From assembly GCA_022361455.1 (NCBI GenBank), contig JAKSAW010000504.1, positions 1-41,820 of the forward strand: a DNA stretch of 41,820 bases, given 5' to 3'. The stretch comes from Pseudomonadales bacterium. GTDB lineage: Bacteria > Pseudomonadota > Gammaproteobacteria > Pseudomonadales > Ketobacteraceae. Shown here one piece after another: positions 24,084-31,313 of this stretch (within the stretch, counting starts at the first letter, position 1; every line of letters starts with the position of its first letter). The notes under the pieces were generated by a model. The model ran no database searches, was not told where the DNA came from, and was given only the letters and a program-made list of their open reading frames with translations. The translations under genes and the position numbers were made by a program.

Positions 24084-24168
24084 GCCGCGCTTGCGGCCAT
24101 ACCAAGGACCGCTAATCCTTAGGTTTGAATTTTCAGGGGCCGTCTAGCATCAATGGGGGGGTAGACGG
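24084..24168 (+). promoter_or_regulatory. Structured 5' leader with three hairpins
   Basis: Three stem-loops lie in the predicted 115-base leader of the PEP-CTERM gene. They are GCCGC-GCTT-GCGGC (24084-24097), AAGGA...TCCTT (24104-24120), and CCGTCTA...TAGACGG (24140-24168), whose loop contains seven consecutive G. It does not match the c-di-GMP-I riboswitch consensus by eye. It could be a stability element, a regulator-binding RNA or an unlisted riboswitch-like leader. Confidence 0.5.
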
Positions 24169-24197
24169 ATATTTAGCAAATCGAAACGGAGTTAAAC

Positions 24198-24746
24198 ATG
24201 AAGAAGCTTACGCTTACAGTCCTTTCAGGGCTTTTCGCATCCTCCGCATCAGCGGGGATAATTTATTCAAACGATTTTTCAACTGGGGATACCGAAGGCT
24301 GGAGAGGCGGCGAAATCGTCGACGGAGCCTACCAGCAGAGAAACGAAAATACCGATAAAACAATTAGATTCAACCTTGTAGACTCGGACATCAATACCAC
24401 TTTCAACCTGTCATTTGATGCTATTGCTATAGGAACGTGGGATACCCAAGGCCGATATGAAGATTGGTTTATTACAATCGACAAGATTGCAGGTGGCGGC
24501 CCAGGTAACGATGTCACTTTGTTTAATGGTAATTTAAACAGGGGCACAAACTCGTTTAACTTTGAAGACGTAGCAGCATTCAGAGAAGATGAGATTCGAA
24601 TTAGCTTTAGCTCAACCGTGACTGGTCGTGATGAATTGTTCGCTATCGACAACGTTGTTGTTAGCACTGTCCCAGAGCCTGAATCACTAGCTCTTCTTGG
24701 TCTAGGACTTCTCGGTCTAGGCTTTGCGCGCAAGAAAACAGCTTAA
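24198..24746 (+). CDS. PEP-CTERM sorting-signal extracellular protein (182 aa)
   Basis: The protein has a signal peptide (residues 1-19, ending S-A-S-A-G) and a beta-rich middle domain beginning I-I-Y-S-N-D-F-S-T-G-D-T-E-G-W, like lectin/jelly-roll-type proteins. The C-terminus is a classic PEP-CTERM tripartite signal: V-P-E-P-E-S, a Leu/Gly-rich helix and R-K-K. Such proteins are cleaved and exported by an exosortase (EpsH) and are linked to exopolysaccharide and floc or biofilm formation. No exosortase gene is in the window. ATG follows CGGAG. A sigma-54 promoter and structured leader precede it and a strong terminator follows, so it is a stand-alone regulated unit. Confidence 0.9.
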   Translation: MKKLTLTVLSGLFASSASAGIIYSNDFSTGDTEGWRGGEIVDGAYQQRNENTDKTIRFNLVDSDINTTFNLSFDAIAIGTWDTQGRYEDWFITIDKIAGGGPGNDVTLFNGNLNRGTNSFNFEDVAAFREDEIRISFSSTVTGRDELFAIDNVVVSTVPEPESLALLGLGLLGLGFARKKTA

Positions 24747-24798
24747 GCGCCAGATGCCATATAAAATACCTTGGGATTCGCAGAATCCTAAATGCTAG

Positions 24799-24828
24799 AA
24801 AAATACCCGCATATGCGGGTATTTTTTT
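24799..24828 (+). terminator. Rho-independent terminator after the PEP-CTERM gene
   Basis: The stem runs from AAAAATACCCGC (24799-24810) to GCGGGTATTTTT with loop ATAT and a seven-T tail ending at 24828. It is a very strong, nearly symmetric terminator, and it could also work on the minus strand. Confidence 0.9.
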
Positions 24829-24941
24829 GCTCCTATATATCTAGATACCTGGATGCGCTCAGTTATTGCCCGCTTTACTTCGACCACTTTTCAATTTAGC
24901 TTTTAGTAGTGACTCGTTCTGAACGTTTTCTTTTATCAATT

Positions 24942-26093
24942 TCACTTCGGTCGAATCCGATAAATATAGCCACTATCTGTGGCAAGATAAATATACTCAT
25001 CTGGGCCTTGTATAACATCCCTAACACGTTCGTCTAAATTTTCTAGCAACCTTTCCTCTTTAATGACATTTCCCTGATCGTCTAATGACACCCTGTTAAG
25101 ATGGGTTAGTACTAATGCGCCGGCAAATAAATCACCTTGCCATATAGGAATTTTAGTTCCGGTATAAAGCAATAAACTACTTGGCGCTATTGAAGGTATG
25201 TAAACCTTTTTGGGGTTTTCCATACCCGGTTTTTCCGTTGCCTCGCCAACACTCATAGGCCCCCAATATTCTTTACCATGAGAGACCACAGGCCAGCCAT
25301 AGTTCAAACCTGGTTTGGTTAAATTGATCTCATCACCACCACGAGGGCCATGCTCAATGGTCCACAGCCTTTTAGTTTTTGCATCATAAACAATGCCCTG
25401 TGGATTGCGATGACCATAACTCCATATCTCTGGTAACGCTTTTTTATCATTAACGAAGGGATTATCTGCTTTAGCTTTTCCAAGCATATCCACCCGCAAG
25501 ACTTTGGCAGCGTGAGTATCTAAACGCTGACCGTTAGGCCGATCACCACGATCTCCGACGGTGAAAAATATAGAATCATCTACGAAAGCGATCCGACTTC
25601 CAAAGTGTCGGCTGGAGCTGCCTGCCGACTGAGTCACCAAAAGATCTTGCCAGTTCATTAGTTGGTTTTCACTGAGCTTCGCCCTAGCGAGGGTCGTTGC
25701 TGCTCCACGCTTGAGCGGCTTACTGTAAGTAAAGTAGATCCAATCACCATCTTGATAGGGTTCCTTCACAGCCACATCAAGCAAACCACCTTGCCCTTGT
25801 GACCAAATTTTTGGCAACCCCGTAATAGTGCTAACCCTGGACTGCCTCAAATCAAGCATCTTCAGTGAGCCGGGGCGCTCAGTAATAAGCATTTGGTAAT
25901 CGTTTAAGAACGCCAATGCCCACGGGATCCTGAATCCCGAAGCCACCATTTCAACCTCTAGAGAGACACCTTCGCTATCAAACTCAGTCACCTTATTGGC
26001 CAGAGCGCTATGTGAGGTTACCAGGGATAGTAATAGTCCCATGGTGATTAGACTTTTTCTGATCAAAGCTCGCGCTCCTACTGAAAGAGACAT
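24942..26093 (-). CDS. PQQ-dependent aldose sugar dehydrogenase, soluble (YliI/Asd type)
   Basis: This 383-aa exported six-bladed beta-propeller oxidoreductase belongs to the glucose/sorbosone dehydrogenase family. The signal peptide covers about residues 1-32 (ending S-A-L-A-N), with a possible alternative start at Met18. Family motifs include I-P-W-A-L-A-F, Q-G-G-L-L-D-V-A, S-S-R-H-F-G-S-R-I (catalytic His region), S-Y-G-H-R-N-P-Q-G, E-H-G-P-R-G-G-D-E-I-N and N-Y-G-W-P. The enzyme would oxidise aldose sugars in the periplasm, with PQQ taken up or made elsewhere. No PQQ synthesis genes are in the window. It diverges from the unknown 334-aa protein gene and is probably monocistronic. Confidence 0.88.
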   Translation of the reverse strand: MSLSVGARALIRKSLITMGLLLSLVTSHSALANKVTEFDSEGVSLEVEMVASGFRIPWALAFLNDYQMLITERPGSLKMLDLRQSRVSTITGLPKIWSQGQGGLLDVAVKEPYQDGDWIYFTYSKPLKRGAATTLARAKLSENQLMNWQDLLVTQSAGSSSRHFGSRIAFVDDSIFFTVGDRGDRPNGQRLDTHAAKVLRVDMLGKAKADNPFVNDKKALPEIWSYGHRNPQGIVYDAKTKRLWTIEHGPRGGDEINLTKPGLNYGWPVVSHGKEYWGPMSVGEATEKPGMENPKKVYIPSIAPSSLLLYTGTKIPIWQGDLFAGALVLTHLNRVSLDDQGNVIKEERLLENLDERVRDVIQGPDEYIYLATDSGYIYRIRPK

Positions 26094-26348
26094 TGGTGAT
26101 ATCCACCTACCTATACAACTACTTTGCTGTAAATTTACAAACTAAGCGCCCTAACTTCAACACAGCACCTAATTTCTATGACGACTCTATCGCTCGGCAA
26201 AGGCCATATACCCTATGGGCTTTTCCATAATCACACAGATTTCTTAATATTCTTAATCCCATTCAGTTTCGATTCAGTTACAGGCGCACATAATCCCCTT
26301 AACTTCTCAAGCAAGCCAAACACTAAATTAAACAAAAGGGAAACAACC

Positions 26349-27353
26349 ATGACTATGTTAGCGCACTACTCAAACGAAGATGTTCAATACAACTCAAAAT
26401 ACTTTAACGAAAACAACATAAACAGATTGCTCAACCTGAAAGTGCCTGACATCAAGTTCGATGATCGTAAACCTGTTCGCCAAACAGTTGCACCACTTAC
26501 AACAACTCAAGAAAGAAACCTAACAGATACTGCTGTTGCCGAGGCCATTGAGTGGATGCAACAGGATGAAGAATATGCTGCTGAAATTAGCAAATTGAAT
26601 CTTAAGGAACTTCAGTCTGATATATCCTCTTCTTTAACGCAAAGCTTTACTCAAAGAACTATTCAGAAGGATATTGTTGAGCAGAACCGCATAGCTATGA
26701 GCAGCATCCGCACACAAACTGATGAAAATGGCATTTACCAAGTTAATATTGGTGATGAGCAACTGTTTCGAGTAAACACAAAAAGTACCAAAGGTGGTGC
26801 ACTTAAAAAGATTCTCGCAGCAGCTTTTGTACTGCTTGATGTGATTGCCATTATTTCAGATGTCATCGGTATCGGCCTTAAAGTTGAAAACACTATCGCA
26901 GAAAAAGTATCCAAGTGGTTAAACAAAATCAGCGATACGATCTTGGGATGGGGCAAGGCAATGTGGCGCTCTTTAAAATCGGTATTACCGGAAATGAAAG
27001 CCGCTAAAAACTCATCTAAATGGTTAAGCACTATTTCTAAGTTTGCTAAACGCATTGGCAATGCTATTTTTGCTGGCTTAAGTTGGGCTTGGGAGCATCG
27101 TCGTGAGCTAGGTCGAATGAAAGACGCATTTATCTATGGATTCAAAGCCATGTTTGCCGGCAGCGCTATGAAATGCGTTTATTACGCCGGAAAAATGATT
27201 GCCTCGATCATCGTAGCCGCGGCTAGTGCCGGTGCAAGTCTCTACATCATGATTCTAGAATTAACACTTGATCTTGCTTCCTTTGTGGAAGACACCATTG
27301 AATTCGTGAACGTCATGTCCGCAAAAAACACCAACATGTCGATGGCCGCATAA
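26349..27353 (+). CDS. Unknown helical protein with two hydrophobic segments (334 aa)
   Basis: I do not recognise this protein. The start is ATG 26349, with AAAGGG eight bases upstream; an open frame from 26178 adds 57 residues without a ribosome-binding site. There is no signal peptide. Residues 1-145 are polar and Gln/Asn/Thr-rich. Residues 152-178 form a hydrophobic helix (A-A-A-F-V-L-L-D-V-I-A-I-I-S-D-V-I-G-I-G-L). A basic amphipathic stretch rich in W-L and K follows (185-260). A second hydrophobic region lies at 283-310, containing A-A-A-S-A-G-A-S. This layout resembles pore-forming or membrane-inserting proteins, but that is only inference. Terminator-bounded and single, it diverges from the sugar dehydrogenase gene. 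Confidence 0.6.
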   Translation: MTMLAHYSNEDVQYNSKYFNENNINRLLNLKVPDIKFDDRKPVRQTVAPLTTTQERNLTDTAVAEAIEWMQQDEEYAAEISKLNLKELQSDISSSLTQSFTQRTIQKDIVEQNRIAMSSIRTQTDENGIYQVNIGDEQLFRVNTKSTKGGALKKILAAAFVLLDVIAIISDVIGIGLKVENTIAEKVSKWLNKISDTILGWGKAMWRSLKSVLPEMKAAKNSSKWLSTISKFAKRIGNAIFAGLSWAWEHRRELGRMKDAFIYGFKAMFAGSAMKCVYYAGKMIASIIVAAASAGASLYIMILELTLDLASFVEDTIEFVNVMSAKNTNMSMAA

Positions 27354-27370
27354 TCAGTATCAAAAAGTTT

Positions 27371-27421
27371 TGGTCAACCATAATAAAAACTTAAGCCTCT
27401 CGCTATGGTTGACCATTTTTT
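27371..27421. terminator. Terminator after the 334-aa protein gene
   Basis: A perfect 12-bp inverted repeat, TGGTCAACCATA (27371-27382) and TATGGTTGACCA (27404-27415), spans a 21-base loop and is followed by TTTTTT. It lies between two convergent genes, and the loop is unusually long. Confidence 0.8.
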
Positions 27422-27431
27422 GAAAAAATTG

Positions 27432-27854
27432 CTAGCGGCTTGGCCCCGTGCACTCGCAACCATAACCAATGGGATATCCATCGCGAGTTACTTCAGTAAT
27501 ACAAGTAATGGCGGTGTAACCATAACCTGCACATTGCTGAGTAAAGTTATTGCACCCAGTCCAACTACAGTTACAGTGAACATCATCACAATGATTCCCT
27601 TCGCTAGTACCGTCATTGGTGGCTTTCAAATTATCCATTCCACCTAACATGCTCTTAGTGAGATTTATGGTCGCCATGGGGTCACAACCCTCACAACGGT
27701 CATAAGGACTAACGGCAAAGTCACTACCATCGCCGTTGTTCACTATCAGCAAATCCCTGCCATCACCCGCATTTACCAGGGATGATAAAACCAACGTTGC
27801 CAATAGAATGACTTTAATACTTAAAAGAACCCGCCGCTTCACTAGACTAGCCAT
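27432..27854 (-). CDS. Secreted cysteine-rich protein of unknown function (140 aa)
   Basis: An N-terminal basic then hydrophobic segment (M-A-S-L-V-K-R-R-V-L-L... to about residue 30, ending V-N-A-G) is a signal peptide. The mature ~110 residues contain ten cysteines in C-E-G-C, C-x4-C-x-C, single and C-E-C arrangements, suggesting up to five disulfides. The middle is Asn/Gly/Asp-rich (N-N-G-D-G-S-D). I do not recognise the family. It is probably secreted or periplasmic, and a small binding or toxin/inhibitor protein is possible. ATG 27854 has GGAGAG seven bases upstream. Codons 2-6 form one arm of a 13-bp inverted repeat whose other arm lies in the leader. Confidence 0.6.
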   Translation of the reverse strand: MASLVKRRVLLSIKVILLATLVLSSLVNAGDGRDLLIVNNGDGSDFAVSPYDRCEGCDPMATINLTKSMLGGMDNLKATNDGTSEGNHCDDVHCNCSWTGCNNFTQQCAGYGYTAITCITEVTRDGYPIGYGCECTGPSR

Positions 27855-27937
27855 TACTTAGCTCTCCACTTATTTCATAGATAGTTAAACTCGCTAAGCG
27901 GTACCCGCCTACTACAGCGATTGACTAGTCTAGTGAA
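27838..27937 (-). promoter_or_regulatory. Long-range 13-bp inverted repeat enclosing the start codon
   Basis: On the plus strand TTCACTAGACTAG (27838-27850) and CTAGTCTAGTGAA (27925-27937) are perfect inverted repeats 74 bp apart. In the minus-strand mRNA the upstream arm can pair with codons 2-6 of the Cys-rich gene. The ribosome-binding site and AUG lie in the loop, beside the stem. This could repress translation, or be a DNA regulator site. Confidence 0.5.
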
Positions 27938-28031
27938 TCAAAAAGCTCATTTTCGATCAGTGGGATAATGACATCATGAATATAAAATAGTTACGCCATG
28001 CATGAGAACCGGATCACACCAAATTCGCGCT

Positions 28032-30059
28032 CTAAGCAAGAGCATCACTTGCCAACCAGCCCAATTCAAAAGCTTTCTGTCGAGCTATTTCTGGCACATC
28101 GTCGGCAATAAAGTGACTGTGCATCATCTGTACACCGAGCATGTGATTTATTACCGCATCAAGTTGCACTTGATCGGCAGCAGACGCCTTGTCAGATTCA
28201 TGAAAGGCAAATAATGACTCCACACCCTCAGCATCCAATAACCCTGCGGCCTCGATTGCATCTCTATTTAAGAACTTGTCTGCAAGTATCTTCATTTGCG
28301 ACCATTTCTTTTTATCGGTGTGAGCAGGAGGAGCCATGAAAGCGAATTTCTCACGCTTATAAAGCACTTCGGGTAATAGGCCTTTCATTGCTTCTCTAAG
28401 CACATACTTTTCGGTTTTTTCTTTGATGCGCAGAGACGGTGGAATTTGAGCTGCCATTTCAGCTAAATGGTGATCTAAAAATGCCGGACGGGCCTCCATA
28501 GAATTAGCCATATCAACACGATCACCTCCCCATGTCAGAATTTGCCCTTCCAACATCGTTTTGATCCAAACATACTGTGTTTTATCCAGAGGATGTCGCC
28601 CATCAAGCGCACTCGCATCAAAAGCCTCGGCTATCGCCTCTCCCGGATTATAATTTTCCAGCTCCTGACTCACCTGTCGATTAAGCACACCCGGTACTCG
28701 GCCAGCACTTGCCAACCAAGGCTGCAGACAACTGGGAGTAAACCCTACAAGGTCTTTTAACCACGGATCCTCTAACGCATCTTTTGCTAGCATTGCGCCT
28801 CTAAATTGTTCATTACTGCTATTTAAAGCTCGCTCCCAAGCTTGCCGCTCGTTCACTGACAATGTATCTAAGCCATGTAAAAACATATCCCTACGAAACG
28901 CGGGATACCCACCAAATAATTCGTCAGAGCCTTCTCCTGTCATCACCACTTTATATTTAACGTGATTAACATGTCGGCTCATTAAGTACTTGGCAACAGC
29001 TAAGGTGTTGTAAATAGTTCGTTCGGTATGCCAAATGGTTTTTTCAAAGTGGCCATATAACTCATCACCAGATAAACGCATGATATCTTGCTCTGCACCA
29101 GTCGCCTCAGCCATCTGGGTCGCAATGGGTGCTTCGTCATAAACATCATCATCAAAAGATATGGTGAAAGCCTTAATAGGGTTTTGTGAACTGGCGGCCG
29201 CCAACCCCAGAATGGAGCAAGAGTCGATACCTCCTGACAGATAGCATCCCACAGGAACATCTGCCACCATGCGAAGGTCTACAGCTTCCAGCAAGCCCTC
29301 TCTTACTTTGTTAATCCAATATTCTTCAGGCTGACTATCATCACGCTCAGACATTTTTGGAAAAGGCATATCCCAGTAACAGCTATCTTCGATGGTTAAA
29401 TTCCCGCTTTCTCGAGTAATTTTAACCATGTGGCCAGGCTTAACTTGGTAAACGCCTTCAAACGCAGTGGTCCCTGGCACCATGGTTTGCATTAACTGAT
29501 GATACAACCCTTGCGAAGAGAACTTGCGGGATACCGCAGGGTGTGCAAATAAGACCTTAAGCTCTGACCCAAAAACAATCCCCTGAGGTGTTTTTGTCCA
29601 GTAAAGTGGTTTTATTCCAAAGCGATCTCGTACCAAGTAAAGAGAATCTTCCTTACGATCATAAAGCGCAAAAGCAAATTCTCCTCTCAACTGTTTGAGG
29701 GTTTCTTGTATGCCATAGCGAGGGAATAAGTTTAAAATAATTTCTGAATCAGACTTGGTGTAAAACTTGTCACCCAACGCAGTAAGGCGAGAGCGAATTT
29801 TTTGGTAATCATAAAACTCGCCATTATGCGCCAATAGCAAACGTTCATCAGCGCTTACGAAGGGCTGCTTACCCCGATCCTCATGCAAGTCAATAATCGA
29901 TAAACGCGCATGGGAAAAACCAACCCCAGCATTATCAAATGTTTGGACACCAAAACCATCAGGGCCTCGATGGTATTGAATAGCAGCCATGTTCGCCAAT
30001 AATTGACGATTGACTTTCTCTTGAGGGTTATTGTGTATGATGCCGGCGATACCGCACAT
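28032..30059 (-). CDS. Asparagine synthase-type glutamine-hydrolysing amidotransferase
   Basis: This 675-aa AsnB-family protein has an N-terminal class II glutaminase domain. Its nucleophile is Cys2 (M-C-G-I-A-G), with R-G-P-D-G (31-35), N-G-E (79-81) and R-D-R-F-G-I-K-P-L-Y (144-153). The C-terminal synthase domain carries the ATP pyrophosphatase loop S-G-G-I-D-S (275-280) and G-E-G-S-D-E-L-F-G-G-Y. It activates a carboxylate with ATP and amidates it with ammonia from glutamine. Canonical E. coli AsnB has 554 aa; this longer form belongs to the group often found in specialised operons. It is last in the operon, 24 bp after the carbamoyltransferase gene, with GGAG before the ATG. The acceptor may not be aspartate, given the company it keeps. 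Confidence 0.88.
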   Translation of the reverse strand: MCGIAGIIHNNPQEKVNRQLLANMAAIQYHRGPDGFGVQTFDNAGVGFSHARLSIIDLHEDRGKQPFVSADERLLLAHNGEFYDYQKIRSRLTALGDKFYTKSDSEIILNLFPRYGIQETLKQLRGEFAFALYDRKEDSLYLVRDRFGIKPLYWTKTPQGIVFGSELKVLFAHPAVSRKFSSQGLYHQLMQTMVPGTTAFEGVYQVKPGHMVKITRESGNLTIEDSCYWDMPFPKMSERDDSQPEEYWINKVREGLLEAVDLRMVADVPVGCYLSGGIDSCSILGLAAASSQNPIKAFTISFDDDVYDEAPIATQMAEATGAEQDIMRLSGDELYGHFEKTIWHTERTIYNTLAVAKYLMSRHVNHVKYKVVMTGEGSDELFGGYPAFRRDMFLHGLDTLSVNERQAWERALNSSNEQFRGAMLAKDALEDPWLKDLVGFTPSCLQPWLASAGRVPGVLNRQVSQELENYNPGEAIAEAFDASALDGRHPLDKTQYVWIKTMLEGQILTWGGDRVDMANSMEARPAFLDHHLAEMAAQIPPSLRIKEKTEKYVLREAMKGLLPEVLYKREKFAFMAPPAHTDKKKWSQMKILADKFLNRDAIEAAGLLDAEGVESLFAFHESDKASAADQVQLDAVINHMLGVQMMHSHFIADDVPEIARQKAFELGWLASDALA

Positions 30060-30083
30060 AATTATTCTCCGGTAGAAAACAAA

Positions 30084-31166
30084 TTAAATAACGTCCATGA
30101 CTCGAGATGTTCTCTGAACCATACAAGTAAGTAATGCCATTCTTAGAAAAACCGCGCCACGAGCTTGAGCGAAGTACCAGTTATGATGCGTCTCATCCAA
30201 ATTCGTATCTAATTCCTCGCCTCTAGCCAATGGATGCATGACAATCGCATTTTCTTTGAAAGGTAAATCCTTATGCAGATGAAACTTAGACCCATGTGAT
30301 TCGAAAGAATCTCCAACCCAAGCAATCGCATTGATATATACCACATCTAATTGACAGATTACTTCTTCGAGCGATGTCACTACATTCACATCAATGCCAG
30401 CGTCCTCTAGCTCTTCACGCTGTCCTGGCGAAAATATATCAGTTTCGTTCTCATCATGAATAATGGTGATCTTCTTGAACGCGCTCGAAAATTTAGTAAA
30501 TACTTTGAGCAAACTACGCACGGTTCTCATACGGCCAGGAACACCAATCACACCAACGTTTATTCGCTCATATTCTGGCACCTCACTAGCCATCAGATCA
30601 GGGCGCCACTTAAAAATGGTGTACATATCTGCCAATGCTTGAGTTGGATGCTCATCGATGCCATTACCCGCATTAATAATTGGCACTCGCAACGTATCCA
30701 TCATCTGATGCAATGATTCTTCTTTATTGTCTCTGAGAACGACACAATCACAATAGTTATTAAACATTTCACCCACATCAGCCAAGGATTCACCCTTAGC
30801 AATTCCTGTGGTCGAGCGGTCCGTTATTGACATGATATCGCCGCCTAAACGATGCCATGCACTTTCGAAAGACAAGCGAGTCCTTGTACTAGGTTCATAA
30901 AAAGCACTAATTAAGATCTTGCCTTGCAAAGGCGAAGTGAAACGATCAGGATTGCTTTCATACTTGGCCGCTAAGCGAAATAACTGCAAAAGCGTGATCG
31001 GTTCAAACTGATCGATGGTAATCACGTGTTGATTAGATAGATCCTTTAGGTAGTCCCCATCCTCCTGTATAGCACGCAATAGCGCCTTAGGATGCGCAGC
31101 CCCATATATATCAGGCCTTCCTCGCTCGAACTCGACTGTTTCCTGAATTTCAGAGACATCTACCAT
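30084..31166 (-). CDS. ATCase-family carbamoyltransferase with altered acceptor site
   Basis: This 360-aa protein of the aspartate/ornithine carbamoyltransferase family transfers the carbamoyl group of carbamoyl phosphate to an amine. Carbamoyl-phosphate residues are conserved: S-T-R-T-R (93-97), the Lys of the 80s-loop equivalent (Lys124), Arg145, H-P-T-Q (173-176) and H-P-L-A-R (311-315). The position of PyrB R-V-Q (Arg229/Gln231, which bind aspartate) reads A-I-A (280-282), so both acceptor contacts appear lost. The Arg167 equivalent (Arg214) is kept. There is an extra ~40-residue N-terminus. The start overlaps the 43-aa peptide gene by 7 bp. It is therefore probably not housekeeping PyrB; the acceptor is unknown. 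Confidence 0.8.
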   Translation of the reverse strand: MVDVSEIQETVEFERGRPDIYGAAHPKALLRAIQEDGDYLKDLSNQHVITIDQFEPITLLQLFRLAAKYESNPDRFTSPLQGKILISAFYEPSTRTRLSFESAWHRLGGDIMSITDRSTTGIAKGESLADVGEMFNNYCDCVVLRDNKEESLHQMMDTLRVPIINAGNGIDEHPTQALADMYTIFKWRPDLMASEVPEYERINVGVIGVPGRMRTVRSLLKVFTKFSSAFKKITIIHDENETDIFSPGQREELEDAGIDVNVVTSLEEVICQLDVVYINAIAWVGDSFESHGSKFHLHKDLPFKENAIVMHPLARGEELDTNLDETHHNWYFAQARGAVFLRMALLTCMVQRTSRVMDVI

Positions 31167-31291
31167 AACTTACCCTCTTTCCAATCTTTTACCAAAAATG
31201 CTACCAACGCTACGGGTGTAATTATTGTTATAAAAACAGCGCCAGATACTAAAACTGTTAATGCTGTTTCTGAAATCATCCACTCAGCCAT
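31160..31291 (-). CDS. 43-aa membrane peptide, probable symporter accessory protein
   Basis: The open frame runs from 31357, but the functional start is most likely ATG 31291, with AGAGG seven bases upstream. The 43-aa product is M-A-E-W-M-I-S-E, then one hydrophobic helix (about 8-33), ending in charged K-D-W-K-E-G-K-L-W. It lies 22 bp after the SSS symporter gene, and its stop codon overlaps the carbamoyltransferase start by 7 bp. Small single-helix proteins accompany several SSS-family transporters as accessory subunits, which is the likely role here. It is short, so it could be missed by annotation. Confidence 0.65.
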   Translation of the reverse strand: MAEWMISETALTVLVSGAVFITIITPVALVAFLVKDWKEGKLW

Positions 31292-31313
31292 AATGAAACC
31301 TCTTTTTAGCTGG

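Noticed and set aside
24084..24168. c-di-GMP or other known riboswitch in the PEP-CTERM leader
   Set aside because: The conserved GEMM sequence blocks could not be found; only generic hairpins are visible.
26178..26348. 57-residue N-terminal extension of the 334-aa protein
   Set aside because: No ribosome-binding site at 26178, while AAAGGG precedes ATG 26349 at proper spacing.
27405..27647. 80-codon plus-strand frame opposite the Cys-rich gene
   Set aside because: It starts inside the terminator stem and is the antisense shadow of a gene with signal peptide and ribosome-binding site.
30084..31166. Housekeeping pyrB
   Set aside because: The aspartate-binding Arg/Gln are absent by hand alignment and the operon context is not pyrimidine synthesis.
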